Counted from the stretch's first letter, positions 53,253-64,000 are shown. The stretch is DNA of 64,000 nucleotides from Hyposmocoma kahamanoa (GCF_003589595.1 NW_020653993.1:2865542-2929541), one strand, 5' to 3'. The notes: generated from the letters alone by a model not told the origin. Made by a program: numbers and translations.

Positions 53253-54428
53253 CCATTTAAATTAAAAAAAAAATATTCGACTTCTAAGGGTAGCAAACCA
53301 GGGGATACATGACTTTTGAGGTCGGTTTTTTAGTTTTTTTTTTATCGTTAAACATTTCGCAATTCGCAACTATAATAAACATGTATCTTATTTTTAAAAC
53401 ACTAATAAATTTATAGGCGTCCCACTCTGAGGGAAAAAATAATGGTAACACTTAAAAAGAACCCCTATTATGTTTTGGTACAGCACCCTTCAATAAGGAT
53501 TTGTGTTGTATGCCCCCTCATCAACCTCCTTATACTACCTCTAATTTTATCTGGCCTTATGCTACCCTTTCATTTCCAGCTCTCTTTTATACAATCTGCA
53601 CTTCAACTGCAAAATAGTAGTTAGAATGCAGTTGTCAAGACTGCACCGTAACTGTTTGGCAATTCTGCACAACTGCACTCCAACAACTGTAAAAAAGCTG
53701 CCGAAAAGTAATTTCAATTGCTTTCTACTCAGTCAGCACAACTGCTTATGCTATCCTGCAAACTTACTGCAATACAATCGAACCCACTACCTTCAAACCA
53801 CTTTCTATTACTAGCTTTACAGGCACTGCCAAATCCCAAAATATAAGTAGGCATTGTCACCATATTTTATCACAAGGGTCAATTATTATTATTGTATATT
53901 AATAATAATATATAGCAATAATAATTGTATATAATTCCACATGGCCATTGTAGGCACAACTCCGAAACCAGCCTAAATGCTACTTATTACGTTAAATACT
54001 AGGTCCTGTACTGTTATAACATCAACACATAGTATCCTATAATCTAAATGACATGATACATGGGGAACCTACAAAAGCGGTAAAAGAAGTAGCTATTTTT
54101 TTTGCAGAGGAATAACATTCAAAAGCGCGGTCTAAACTGTTTGTGTTTTCTGACATGTTTGTGTTGTCAGTTGAAGTAATAATTACTTCTGTTAAATAGA
54201 TAATTGCGAAATTACCTACTGCAGCATCGTCGTGACCACAAAAAACTGTTGAATAGACTAATTCTCATCTACAAATTGTATCCTATTTCTCTCCTGGTAT
54301 TAAACCAACCAATTGACATACCATTTGTTGCTAAACCACCTAAGTAAAAGTTTAGCTCTTAATCTTAACAATCTGTGAAATTATTGTGTGTAAATTTTGA
54401 GCTTTCAGTGCTGATTAGCTGCTAATTA
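53253..54428. other. Intergenic DNA
   Basis: Repeat words at 53280-53330 are shared with 3091-3180; the rest, downstream of the F-box gene, shows nothing recognised. Confidence 0.45.
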
Positions 54429-54434
54429 TTTATT
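54429..54434 (-). terminator. Possible polyadenylation signal of the F-box gene
   Basis: TTTATT on the plus strand reads AATAAA on the minus strand, 166 bases beyond the inferred stop codon. Confidence 0.5.
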
Positions 54435-54599
54435 TGAAGCCAGTTTCATAACTGAAGCTATTAATAATATTATTAATCCTTTGTACTGATGATGGAGTCC
54501 AAAGAAATATTTAAGCTTAATCTGTTTTGAAGCCTCAGCCTTTTTAATAACCTCAGAATTCAAACCTGGTACAATCCTTCAAAGTGAGTGTAGAACAAA

Positions 54600-56173
54600 T
54601 CAATTGCTTGATTGACTCATTTGATTCATTTGTTTCATCTGATTCATAAGATAGTTCCGATTCATTTGATCAATGGCTTCAAATCTGGATTTGAGTTTCA
54701 ACAATCTCTTATACATGTTCAACTTCTCAGTTGTGAAAGGCAGCTTTGTTTCACTTTCCTGAAAATTTAAACAAAAACTGAAAAATATGATTCTCTATGA
54801 GTCAATTCTGTATAAGATCCACCTGGGATTCCTTACTAAATTTATGCACAATTATTCATTTTCATTTGTGGCTATTGGCTCCACTACACTGTATTTTAAA
54901 CTGTGTACATATTTTATCATTTCAAAGGAATTAAGCTCTCATAATTTAATAACTGACGAATTAACCCTAACCTCATCTAACGTTACATAGTTCCAATGAA
55001 GTGGTGATGTCAATAACACCAAATATTCAAGCGGGTGATATCAATACTTACATGAGGAAAGAAGTAAAACTCCAATAGGTAAATCTCAAAAAAGGTTGCA
55101 GCAATGATAACCGGTCCAGTCCTTTTCTCGCATACATCCAATTGTACTGCAAACTTCCCATCTGGCAAAATAGCTATGTTCTCAAAAATTGGTTTAAACT
55201 TGAACTTTTGACAGTCAAGTCGGTATAGTAAAATCTCTCCAGATCGAGTACCAATCAGCACAACATCCGCATAGAAAAATAAAGCAGTTATTGGTGGAAA
55301 GTCCAAGTATAAATGCTTGTAATGGTTAGTTTCAATCTTAAACAAGTTACGTGAATAACAGATGAAGTTTTTATCATCAAAAGCTCGTACATACTTAATC
55401 TGTCGAATCCATTCTTGTGGACAGTTTAACGGTGCTTCTGTAACTTCCAATTGACTGTCAATGGTGACGATATTGCCACAGTCAGTGAAAATGTATAGTT
55501 TATGATTGTCATATTGCAATTCTTTTATATCACAGGTGCAACGAACAATAAATTTCGGTTTTAAGGCTTCCATTGTGAGATCACATTTGAAGACATCTCT
55601 GTTGGTATAAAAAAATAGCAGATCTCGGTGTAGAATAAAATGATCGCATTTGAACAAGTCTTCCTTTATATACGAGTGACTTGGAACAGTTCTTTGCACA
55701 AACAAATAGTTCTTAATGTGAATGATGGTCACGTCGTCATTGTTTGCCATCTTCACGCATTGATTTTCGTGTATTACAACCGGTATGTATTTAAGTGTGT
55801 TTAGGTCGTAAAGGACCACACCTCTGGCGTCTTTCAGAGGCAAAATACCGTAATCAACTTCAAGAGCATGAGTTTTATCGTGCAAAGAGAATTTGTAGAA
55901 CTCCCTTATGTTTCTTTCAAAAGATGTAATATACGTCCACATGTAAAGGTTTTTATAGATGTGGTACCAGTTGCAATCGTTACCTGACTTTCTTTTTGCG
56001 AGTTTTGAGGAATATCGGAAGTCTTCTCTGCAAAATTCATGCCAAAGTATGTCCGTCCCGTCGATTATCTCTTTCCATTTCACACAAACTCTGCGGCATG
56101 TGCCAAGAGTCGGGCCATCTGTTCTCCTGAGGATGTCGATGAAAGTTTCCAGTGGCAAGCTATTGATCTCCAT
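54600..56173 (-). CDS. F-box protein, two exons (56173-55052 and 54758-54600)
   Basis: F-box proteins are substrate receptors of SCF ubiquitin ligases, binding Skp1 through the F-box. Starting at the ATG 56171-56173 (MEINSLPLETF; the longer frame opens with GTG), residues about 4-52 form the F-box (LPLETFIDIL, CRRVCVKWKEI, ILWHEFC). The remaining part of exon 1 is rich in short beta-like strands (GVVLYDLNTL, LYIFTDCGNIVTIDS, VVLIGTRSGEILLYRL), suggesting a propeller that would hold substrate. Exon 1 ends after ..YFFPH at a consensus donor GTAAGTATT (55051); a 293-bp intron ends TTTTCAG at 54759; exon 2 continues in phase with ESETKLPFTTEK and stops at 54600-54602. Total 426 residues. The orthologue is not identified. 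It is the only clear host gene here. Confidence 0.8.
54759..55051 (-). other. Intron of the F-box gene
   Basis: GTAAGT donor, a T-rich stretch (TTTTCAGTTTTTGTTTAAAT) and TTTTCAG acceptor; phase 0. Reading through would add only 13 residues before a stop. Confidence 0.75.
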
Positions 56174-57478
56174 ATTTTCAGATATTTTTTTTACGAAAAG
56201 CTTATGCACTTTGGATTTCGTATGTGTTCACATAGTTTAGTCCAAAATGACACGAGTTAATTAATGACAGAGCATTGAACACGTGTATTTGACAATAATT
56301 TAGTGTTTAGATGTTTCTTTCAGATATTTTCATGTTATAATTTAGACAAATCGATGCTATCTCACTTTTTGTTTACAATTTTATCACTTGATAAAATCCC
56401 GTGATTTGTTTGACGTTTTGTTGTTTTACACCAATGTTGGCACCACTGACAATTAAAGTTATAGCTACGTTCATACTTCTAACATGAAGTTGTTTTTGCT
56501 CGAGTGAATTATAAAATATATACGAAAATGTAAAAACTATCCAGATTCCCTAATGTTTTAACAAACGAATATCGAATAATAGGAAAATGAATACGCTTTG
56601 AAACTTTAGTATTTAATCATTCATAATAGTTACTATATTGAACGCAGTCTAGCAATCAATGCAGCCAACAAATAATTTAAATAGGTTTTAGTCTAGGATT
56701 CTCCGGTAGGTATGTAGGTGCCCTAGTTTCGTCTACTATAACTAAAAATAGATTTATATTGATCGCCCTTCATAACGGATTTCCAGATGTCATGTAAAAT
56801 CGATGAGTTCAGAATCGTCGATGAGTTCAGAAGCGTCGATAAAAGATGCGTGGAAGGGTGGAATATCTCGATGATGGAATAAATAGGCACACCCATGTAA
56901 CTTTCTAGTTGTAACAAGGGCAAAATGTATCGTGATTACAAGGAAAACAAATTCGCATCTTGCCTAAGGCCCTGAAGATTGTGTTGACCTTCAGCTCATA
57001 TCTTATTCAGGCCTACAATATGTTCACCTTGATGTCATTATGTGCCTATTATAATATTACCTTGGGTTGATAGCTTATACATTTTTACTTGATTTCTCAT
57101 TACGAACATGCACGACCTGCATTCGGGCTGTATTTTGCTGTTGTGATGTAGTTGGAATACAACTCATATGACAACGACATAAGAGTAGGTAGGTACTGCA
57201 TACGTTTCTCTGTACTTAACAAAAATGCTTTACATAGTCACTGCTCCAACCATCTATAATACTTTCCATAGTAAGCTAAAAACATCTTTCAAATCATAAA
57301 AACTTTCTAGACGTGAAGCCTTCTCGAAATGTCTTGAGGTGCATAAAGCGATTCTGCTCGATACGGAACATATAGTCCGCCGGCTCTTGAACTTGTGTTC
57401 CTGACCACGGCCCACTGTGCCATTATGGCCATTGCCTTGGAATATCGGCTCTCCTATTTCAAAATGTATCATTTAGAC
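56174..57478. other. Upstream region of the F-box gene
   Basis: Probable promoter and 5' UTR lie just right of 56173, with no clear TATA box. Farther on, a 72-codon minus-strand frame (57254-57472) is unusually GC-rich but unrecognised; the hAT element inserted at its edge. Confidence 0.45.
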
Positions 57479-57753
57479 CACATATGGGCAACATGCGGCC
57501 CGCGGGCCGCATCCGGCCCGCTGTAAGATATAATCCGGCCCGCGAAACATTTTGAAAAAAAAACTCAATGAAAAAATATTAAACTAGGTACTTACACTCA
57601 CAGCGACAGTGAAGCCCCAAACATCTAATCCTTTGATGTTTGCCGCCTCACTCTTTAATAAGGCCCGACGCCTCACGGGCGGCAAACATCAAAGACTTAT
57701 TGCTTCTCAATTATTCTAAAACTAGTTTATTCCAGAATATTCCTTCATTTTGC

Positions 57754-57762
57754 CTATATAAG
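57754..57762 (+). promoter_or_regulatory. Putative TATA box of the hAT transposase
   Basis: CTATATAAG about 180 bases before the first ATG and inside the transposon leader. Confidence 0.45.
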
Positions 57763-57937
57763 CGGGTGTATGGCCCGAACATTTGTGCAGTTCTATTCGA
57801 GCTACCGAGGTGATAACTTCGACAAGCGATATTCTAGCGAACTGTTTGAGCCGTGAACTTTGTGTGCATCTTGAGTGGTTGTGTACTAACTATAGTTTGT
57901 ATTGTTATTAAGTTTAAAGAACGAAGAGTTAACAAAA

Positions 57938-59728
57938 ATGATGTCTGGTGGAAAAAAACGAAAAGTAGATACAGAGGACCCCAGTTTCAAGAAAAATGGA
58001 CTGAAGAATTCTTTTTTATTTTGCACAATGGTAAGCCTATTTGTTTGCTGTGTAATGAATCCATTTCAGTAATGAAAGAATTCAATATAAAGAGGCATTA
58101 CTTAACTATAATAAGCATACTGCGCTACACTCACTGACAGGACAATTAAGAACAGACAAAATCCAGAAGCTTACAACAAATTTGGAGAAACAGCAACAAA
58201 TGTTTCATAAACAAAGAACACAACTTGATAATGTTGTGAAAGCTAGTTTTATAGTTAGCTCAAAATTGGCAAAGGCATTAAAACCATTTGCCGAAGGAGA
58301 ATTTAATAAGGAGTGTATGTTAGAAGTTTGCAGTGTTTTGTGTCCTGAAAAGAAAAATTAATTTGAAATAATTAGTTTGTCAAGACGAACCGTTGTTCGA
58401 CGTATAGAAATGATGGCTAATGATATAAAAACAACATTGACTGACCGTATGGCTGGTTTTGAATCATTTTCCATAGCATTAGACGAGAGCACGGATTTGT
58501 CGGGCACAGCTCAACTGGCTATATTTATTCGAGGTGTTGATAAGGAGTTCACTGTTACTGAGGAATTGCTTGCTTTACAGCCGCTACAGGGGAGGATATT
58601 TTTAATGAAGTTCAAAAGGTATTCACAAGATTTGGCTTGCCATGGTCAAAATTAAAGGGAGTATGCACTGATGGTGCACCTTCTATGGTCGGCTTACGTA
58701 AAGGTTTCATCGGAATTTTAAATGAAAAAGCAACAGCATTAAATGTGCAAAAAGATGATTTGATAGTCCTTCATTGCATTATCCACCAACAGAACTTGTG
58801 TTCTAAGTCCATTCGACTCCAGCATGTTATGGATGTGGTAGTAAAAACCATCAATTTTATTCGATCTCGAGGGCTTAACCATCGTCAGTTCAAGGGGTTC
58901 TTGGATGAAATATCCGCTGAATATAACGACGTAACATATTATTGTGAAGTCAGATGGCTGAGCAAAGGAAAAATGTTGAAACGGTTTTACGAGCTGAGAA
59001 ATGAGATAGCAGACTTTATGAAAATAAAAGATAAACCACTATCTGAATTGAGTGACCCAAAATGGATATGTGACTTAGCATTTCTGGTCGATCTAACAGG
59101 CTATTTGAATGATTTAAATTTGAAACTACAAAAACAAGGACAGTTAGTAAATGATTTGTACAGCCATTTGAAAGCATTTTAGGTCAAACTGCGCTTGTGG
59201 GAGTCACAGATGCTATCTGGTAATAGTTACCATTTCAACACACTCTCTACGTATGAAAATATTGCTTATGCTCAATATGCTGAAGAACTCAAGTTACTGT
59301 TGGAACAATTTTCGAACAGATTTAGCGATTTCAAAAACATGGAAGACTGTTTCAGTTTATTTGCAAATCCAACAAAAAGTAATGTACAAAATGCTCCAAT
59401 ACACTTACAAATGGAGTTGATCGAAATTCAAGAAAATTCACTCCTAAAATTTAAATTTGAAGAAGTAGAGTTGTGCGATTTCTACAAAAAATACCTAGAA
59501 GAAGACAATTTTCCGCAGCTTAAAAAATTCGCAAGAAGGTTGATTTGTGCTTTTGGCAGTACTTATAAATGCGAACAGTTCTTTTCGATGATGAAAATTA
59601 ATAAATCAACACATCGTACAAGACTGACTGACGATAATTTGGAAAATTCTTTACGTGTTTGTATCAGTGGAATTAATCCAAATATCGATGGATTAGTTTC
59701 CCAAATTCAAGCTCAAGTGTCTCATTGA
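57938..59728 (+). pseudogene. hAT transposase, GTF2IRD2/ZBED-like, disrupted
   Basis: Transposase of the enclosing hAT element. The ATG at 57938 (MMSGGKKRKVDTEDPSF) begins a basic leader, followed by a BED-like finger (ICLLCNES..KRHY), then LDESTDLSG, CTDGAPSMVG, LHCIIHQQ and a C-terminal dimerisation part with RRLICAFGSTYKCEQFFS, ending at TGA 59726-59728. Lesions: frame changes near 57990, 58110 and 58590, and in-frame stops at 58359-58361 and 59180-59182. Related host proteins such as GTF2IRD2 were domesticated from this lineage, but here the gene is still inside intact transposon ends, so it is a dead element and not a host gene. Confidence 0.85.
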
Positions 59729-59975
59729 TTGACTTTCGTAGTTTGTAGCAATTGCAAATTTATCGATTTACCGATATGATGTTGTACCATTTTTTTAAAT
59801 TTCATTTTTTAAATAAATTGTACTAGTACTAGAATAACATTGTGATATTATTTTATGTCTGACATCTATTGACACTAATTACTTTAAAATGCACTAAGCA
59901 CTTTTAAACGCGGCCCGCGAACCTATTTGCATACTAAAGTTTGGCCCTCAACATGTTAAAGGTTGCCCATACCTG

Positions 59976-60302
59976 ATTTAGACCATGAGAGACGTGAGTC
60001 TAAAATATGATTATGTCAATGTAAATAACATATACAAGGATCAAAACACTTTATTAACATCTAATAACGCTCTTCTCTCTTTAGTAATAAGGTCCTCTTA
60101 TTTATTTAATTAATTATTTACTTAATTTTATTATTGTACAGGAAAATAAAAAATCACATTTAAACAAGGAACAAAAAGGTTCTGTTTATTTCTCTTACTG
60201 CAGACCTAAATACAGGACACAATGAAACAATAATTAGTAAAATAAAAACAATATCAACATCATTAAATTGCTTTAATAAGTCCTAAAAACCGCCTTAAAA
60301 GT
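59976..60302. other. Intergenic DNA
   Basis: AT-rich; no gene seen. Confidence 0.45.
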
Positions 60303-60715
60303 TCGTGGAATTACATCTTTTAACCAAGTTTTATTGAAATCGGTTACCGGACAGTACGCAAAACCGGATTCATCCCCTAGTTCGCCACTATACGGGACTT
60401 AACACAGAAGATAATAAAAATCCGTATTCACTGCATATAATAAAGAATATTGAGAGAATAACGCCATCAATTAGAGCAAGGCAAAATCAACCATTAAAAT
60501 AATTGCTCCTTATGAAATGTAGGCGCTATTTATAAAAATAAAGATCAATCATGCGTGAACAGCCACCCTTAGAAGTGGAATATTTTCTTCAAAATTAAAT
60601 GGGTCTCAAATCATTAAATTAAGCGAATCATCAAAATCGGTTCACAAACGCCTGTTTTAACTGTCGTAACATATGTACAAAGAAACATACTGTTTTTGAA
60701 GTCGGTTAAAAAAGT
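60303..60715 (-). repeat. Widespread arthropod repeat, fragments
   Basis: 60303-60402 pairs with 3091-3180. Near 60715 the minus strand gives AACCGACTTCAAAAACAGTA, then GTGAACCGATTTTGATGATT and CCACTTCTAAGGGTGGCTGT, the order seen in that repeat elsewhere. Confidence 0.55.
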
Positions 60716-60777
60716 TTTAAAGCGCCAATATCTCTAATCATACCAAAATGCTAATGCACTAGTTATCTTATATAGTA

Positions 60778-60842
60778 TACCTATTTCTGCCGCCAAGTAG
60801 TAATAGCATTACTGCTTTTCGGTTTTGAAGAATAAAGGGTGC
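60778..60842 (+). mobile_element. Family A fragment
   Basis: CCTATTTCTGCCGCCAAGTA to TTCGGTTTTGAAG only. Confidence 0.65.
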
Positions 60843-61319
60843 CATAGTCTGTCTTTTTTGAAGACGGAGTAAAATGACAGTTCATTGCGCCAAAGTGCTG
60901 CCCGCTTACGAGCAGCTAGTGATTATAAATATTCTATCCACTATCGACTGAATATTGGTCATGTTTATGGAATAAATAGCCGAGCTTATTTGAATCATCC
61001 TCGACCATCCAATTACTGAGCACTAGTTTACTTGAATTGTCGATGTTTGTAAGTTTATACATAGGTACAAAAATACAAAAATACAAAATAATTTATTTTA
61101 CAAATGAACTTGTGCAGGCACATTACAATTTAGACATTACAAAGAACCAGGTAACACAACTCAATTGTAGCTTACATCGCGTACAGAGAATTTCCTACGA
61201 TTCCTGCACTAGGCAAAGCCTGTCTCGCAGGTAATCGATAAAAACATTGTTACTGTTTATTATTATTAAAAAGTTTTTTTTGAAAAATTGTACATATTAT
61301 TAAACATATTATCAAACAA

Positions 61320-61445
61320 ACATATCATCAAAAATTATTATTATTATTATTATTATACATATAATACATTATTTTATTTTATCTTATCATATTTTTATGT
61401 TATTATATTAGATTATATATATATTGTATAATGTATAATATTCAT
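61320..61445. repeat. AT-rich low complexity
   Basis: (ATT)n at 61334-61356 followed by TATA-rich DNA. Confidence 0.8.
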
Positions 61446-61503
61446 TCTATTTTTAATTCAATACCAATTACCTTATATATACATTTATATAGGATGAGTG
61501 TGT

Positions 61504-61612
61504 CTTTATGGCATTGTGTGTGTGTATGTGTGTGTGCGTAAGTGCGAGGGTGCGTGCGTGCGTGCATTTGAGTCGGTGGGTGTGTGCGTGCGTGCACGTG
61601 TATGGATTAAGG
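61504..61612. repeat. (GT)n-rich microsatellite
   Basis: GTGTGTGTATGTGTGTGTGC and GTGCGTGCGTGCGTGC tracts. Confidence 0.9.
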
Positions 61613-62261
61613 ATTGAGGCAGTGAACTAGCGCACCTCCTTTAGCAAGTCCTCTATTTCATTGTATGTCAACGTGCGTAGCAACTTATTGACCCTATGCT
61701 TAAGTTCCGAATTTGAGCAGAGCTTGACGCTGTACAAGGTGTTAACTCTATTGTATATATACGGATGCATGAATTTTGGAAATCTTCTAGCGAAGGTGAA
61801 GTTTATAGCTGGTAGATGAAGTTTAAAAAGCCTATTTTCGAGTAACTTACAATAATTAGGAGAAGTCACTTCACGATGCACCAGAACCATAACTCCGAGT
61901 AGAAAGAGACCGCGAACCGATAGGAAATATAGTATGTATGAACTTACCACCATACACTGTATTTAGAACTATGATGATGAAAAATACAAAGAGGAGACAT
62001 ATTTTATATCAAATCCAGCTATTCTTGTTAAAATGTATGTGAATAAAAATGGATCTCGATACTTGAAGGCCAACTGTCAAAATAAGAAGGCAATCGCGCA
62101 ACTAGCAATCATTAGAACGTCGTAACATTCACTATTCAGTCACTTTTGGCAAAATTTTATCTTCTTTCACAATCTATCGATAAAACTGTCGACAATAACT
62201 ACATAACTCTTGAAAATTTTGTGAAAATTGGCAACCCTACAAATGTCATTTTACTTCGTCT

Positions 62262-62390
62262 TCAAAAAAGACACGACTATAGTGAAACTCCAGGCCGTCT
62301 CCAGGCACACGAGTTTTGTCAATTCATGTCTCAGAGATACGGGTCCAGTGGCAGATCTTTATGATATAAAGCTCTCTGAGATTCATAAAT
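62262..62390 (+). mobile_element. Family A fragment, diverged
   Basis: CAGGCACACGAGTTTTGTCA, ATGTCTCAGAGATACGGG, then GATATAAAGCTCTCTGAG. Confidence 0.55.
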
Positions 62391-62512
62391 CGAACTTTGA
62401 CTTCGATTAAGCAAAGATGGCAAACTAGGCAAGGATTTTGTATTTACAAAACGAAACTAAATTAGTGAGAACTAAAATTTGAGCTTAGTAATTTACTGTC
62501 TTTGTTGGCTCA

Positions 62513-62680
62513 ATGGCGCGTATTGTTTGGGTTTTTGTAGTAATGTTTCAAATTTTCCCACATTTAGTTAATGCGTGTTTCAGTGTGGCAGGACAAAAAT
62601 TCCCGCGCCCGGAACGCTTACACGACCGCCTGTGTGTGCTGAACATAACAAAACAAAAACAACACGATCTTAGGTTATGA
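62513..62680 (+). CDS. Small candidate ORF with signal-peptide-like start
   Basis: A 55-residue frame: MARIVWVFVVMFQIFPHLVN then ACFSVAGQKF... A short basic start, a hydrophobic run and small residues before a cysteine resemble a secretion signal. The second half (FPRPERLHDRLCVLN) comes from locally GC-rich DNA. Its TGA overlaps the ATG of the next candidate (62677), so the two are alternatives or an upstream ORF/ORF pair. No homologue recognised; it could be chance. Confidence 0.25.
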   Translation: MARIVWVFVVMFQIFPHLVNACFSVAGQKFPRPERLHDRLCVLNITKQKQHDLRL

Positions 62681-62750
62681 TGTCGATGCGATCATTATTG
62701 TTTGCTTTTTATGTTTTTTTTAATATTAGCCTAATTTATTTTGGATCATT
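62677..62750 (+). CDS. Candidate first coding exon, membrane anchor
   Basis: ATG at 62677 opens MMSMRSLLFAFYVFFNISL.., 24 codons plus two bases, meeting a consensus donor GTAAGTAAA at 62751. One arginine followed by about 18 hydrophobic residues would serve as a signal peptide or type II anchor. The preceding 100 bases are GC-rich (TTCCCGCGCCCGGAACGC) as in a 5' leader. Later exons would lie in or beyond the right edge; none was found in the next 1.2 kb. Weak start context. Hypothesis only. Confidence 0.3.
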
Positions 62751-63077
62751 GTAAGTAAACAATAGTTATTTTATTACTATTAGTTAAGACTGCAGCATAC
62801 TCGCGTATGAAAATATACTTATTAATGTTTTAGTTAGTCCGTAAGTTCTCATTTAAGTATATAATATCTTAAGTCTCATTTCTTGCTTAAATTTAGGCGA
62901 AGTCGGCTTTGTAAATACTACGAAAAACTTGCTTAGCTCTCTATTTCTAATTAGGCGAAGTAAATGTTCGATTTATAAATCTATCGTGCTTACGATAAGA
63001 ACAGTAAGTACATAACTATATATTTCAAACATACTTGCTGTCAAAATTGTACCTAAGCATGGGAGAAATCTCAGAAT
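62751..63077. other. Intergenic or intronic DNA
   Basis: No element recognised; AATTAGGCGAAGT is repeated with AAATTTAGGCGAAGT at about 62900-62955. Confidence 0.4.
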
Positions 63078-63335
63078 AAGGCTCAATTTATATTACCGTG
63101 GAACGGAATGGAAGCGAATTTTTGTATCGATATTGTACATAGCATAATGACCTTTATGGTCAATTGTGTAACGTACAAACTAGATACGAGCCAAAAATCA
63201 CGTCACGCGTCGTGAGGATTCCGCAGCGCCGTCGGCGACGCCTGTCGACTCCGCAGGAAGTGGCGCGAAGGCAGGCGCAGTGTGACGTCAAACGTCACAA
63301 ACATTCCGTTCCACCGCAATGTAGATTGAGCCTAA
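63078..63335. mobile_element. MITE family K, complete copy
   Basis: AAGGCTCAATTTATATTACC and, reversed, TTAGGCTCAATCTACATTGC form the ends and both continue into GGAACGGAATG. The GC-rich interior (CCGCAGCGCCGTCGGCGACG) lies between. Partial copies at 45535, 47978 and 48614. Confidence 0.75.
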
Positions 63336-63339
63336 GGGG

Positions 63340-63458
63340 CACCGCAATTGTTATGCCCGTAAAAGAGCAAATCAACCCCGGTTTGCCTGCCGCTTACGGC
63401 GACCAGGCGTACGACTTGTTAATCCCGTCACTAGTTAACATAAAAAAAATATTATATA
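63340..63458 (+). mobile_element. Family A fragment (3' end)
   Basis: GGCACCGCAATTGTTATG to CGTACGACTTGTTAATCCCG and an A-rich tail. Confidence 0.65.
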
Positions 63459-63724
63459 GTTAATAAGGTATCAGGAAGTAACATTTATCACGATCAACAC
63501 GTATTGAAATTGACAGGTGAATTGTAAATAAAAATCATATAAAACCCAACAAATGCGAAGTTTAATGTACCACATTTAATATCATAAATGAATTACAATC
63601 TTATGAATACGGAACTATAATTACCCAATTTTTAAAACACATTTCTATTACAAACTCAATTGACTATACTTAACCGAGCCTTTACTAAGTTTTGCGGTGT
63701 GTGAACGCTCTTGACCAGTCAAAA

Positions 63725-63790
63725 GCGTTCGCCTCCCGCAACTCACAATTCCGTGCCTAGCAGTGGGACATATAAATGGGTTGATGACGA
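63725..63790 (+). repeat. RTE-like 3' end fragment
   Basis: CCGTGCCTAGCAGTGGGACA then GTTGATGACGATT, a diverged version of the RTE tail. Confidence 0.55.
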
Positions 63791-63903
63791 TTGTGCCACT
63801 GGGCCACCAACGTCGTCCGAACAAAGAAACACCGTAAATTCTACTGTATCTGCACTGCATTTTTGCACTAAAACGTCCTATATTGATTACGTCTTTCGAT
63901 CCC

Positions 63904-63996
63904 TGAAATGAGATGCTTGTAGAAGCGCTACACTGGTGCGTCTGTAGCGCCACTGCAATTTTCGTACAATATTTAGGAGTGCAGCTGGAGCGCCCA
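63904..63996. mobile_element. MITE family E, partial copy at window edge
   Basis: GAGATGCTTGTAGAAGCGCT, TGTAGCGCCACTGCA and a right end GGAGCGCCC. Confidence 0.6.
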
Positions 63997-64000
63997 AGTC

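Larger units (their letters stand above)
57479..59975 (+). mobile_element. Full-length hAT transposon (inactive)
   Basis: Inverted ends CACATATGGGCAAC and, reversed, CAGGTATGGGCAAC; exact 8-bp duplication ATTTAGAC at 57471-57478 and 59976-59983. GCGGCCCGCGGGCC-type subterminal GC blocks lie at both ends, and an inverted pair around TTTGATGTTTGCCG (57630-57700) lies in the 5' leader. It contains one transposase gene in the same orientation. Confidence 0.9.
61050..61880 (-). pseudogene. LINE C-terminus with long 3' UTR
   Basis: Minus-strand frame 61880-61627: FARRFPKFMHPYIYNRVN, SELKHRVNKLLRTLTYNEIE, the end of a CR1-like pol. Beyond the stop, a (TG)n tract and AT-rich DNA lead to a 3' UTR-like end (CAGGCTTTGCCTAGTGCAGG, AAATAAATTATTTTGTATTT) finishing near 61050. 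RT core missing. Confidence 0.65.

Noticed and set aside
56174..56209. Longer N-terminus of the F-box protein (MHKLFVKKISEN)
   Set aside because: That frame opens with GTG; the first ATG is at 56171-56173, directly before the F-box.
57254..57472. 72-codon minus-strand ORF next to the hAT element
   Set aside because: GC-rich but I could not match any of its three frames to a family; left as unassigned.
57938..59728. Domesticated host gene of the GTF2IRD2 type
   Set aside because: Three frame changes, two stops and intact flanking transposon ends with target duplication show a dead transposon.
1..64000. Integrated virus or bacterial DNA
   Set aside because: No capsid, envelope, integrase or bacterial gene arrangement was recognised; all RT sequences belong to non-LTR retrotransposons.

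Overview
This is a eukaryotic, AT-rich nuclear window, most likely from a butterfly or moth. I base that on recognition of several repeat types common in Lepidoptera: tRNA-headed SINEs with an 'accggg-aatcgaacccggg' type B-box region, RTE 3' ends reading 'GCCCAGCAGTGGGA', LINE C-termini followed by a 'CGTCTGCTCGTTTGCC'-type 3' UTR, and a very abundant SINE-like repeat (called family A here). No bacterial operon, rRNA, CRISPR array or functional tRNA gene was seen. The organism call is inference; no species can be named.

Layout. 1-9 kb: a 61-bp minisatellite, then intergenic DNA with MITEs, including a pair of inverted MITEs at 3.2-5.2 kb, and tRNA-like composite repeats. 9.5-11.3 kb: an hAT-type MITE holding a 5'-truncated RTE retrotransposon. 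12-29 kb: nested small elements, including an hAT-type MITE (15.0-15.6 kb), a P-element-like element with a THAP relic (21.5 kb), several LINE 3' ends, and a PIF/Harbinger derivative with a HARBI1-like N-terminus (28.4-28.9 kb). 29.4-34.1 kb: an almost intact CR1-type LINE (ORF1 with PHD finger and SGNH-like region, ORF2 with endonuclease and reverse transcriptase) broken only by a one-base shift in an A8 run. 35.3-38.3 kb: an hAT MITE, a minus-strand LINE with a long RT ORF, and an intact copy of the hAT MITE that was split at 9.5-11.3 kb. 38-54 kb: LINE tails, SINEs and MITEs. 54.6-56.2 kb: the one convincing host gene, a two-exon F-box protein on the minus strand. 57.5-60.0 kb: a complete but dead hAT transposon with an 8-bp target duplication. 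61-64 kb: a LINE fragment, candidate first coding exons near 62.5-62.75 kb, and further MITEs.

How it fits together. Almost everything is transposition debris, and because several families occur more than once, empty and filled sites can be compared inside the window. This dates the RTE insertion after the 9.5-kb MITE, MITEs after family A SINEs (23.3 and 48.1 kb), and a hairpin element after the 3.2-kb MITE. No coherent new multi-gene system is present. The observations most worth following are the F-box gene's short second exon, the near-intact CR1, the THAP and HARBI1 relic elements, the palindromic tRNA-headed repeat, and the recurrent GCGCCATCT (CTCF-like) motif.
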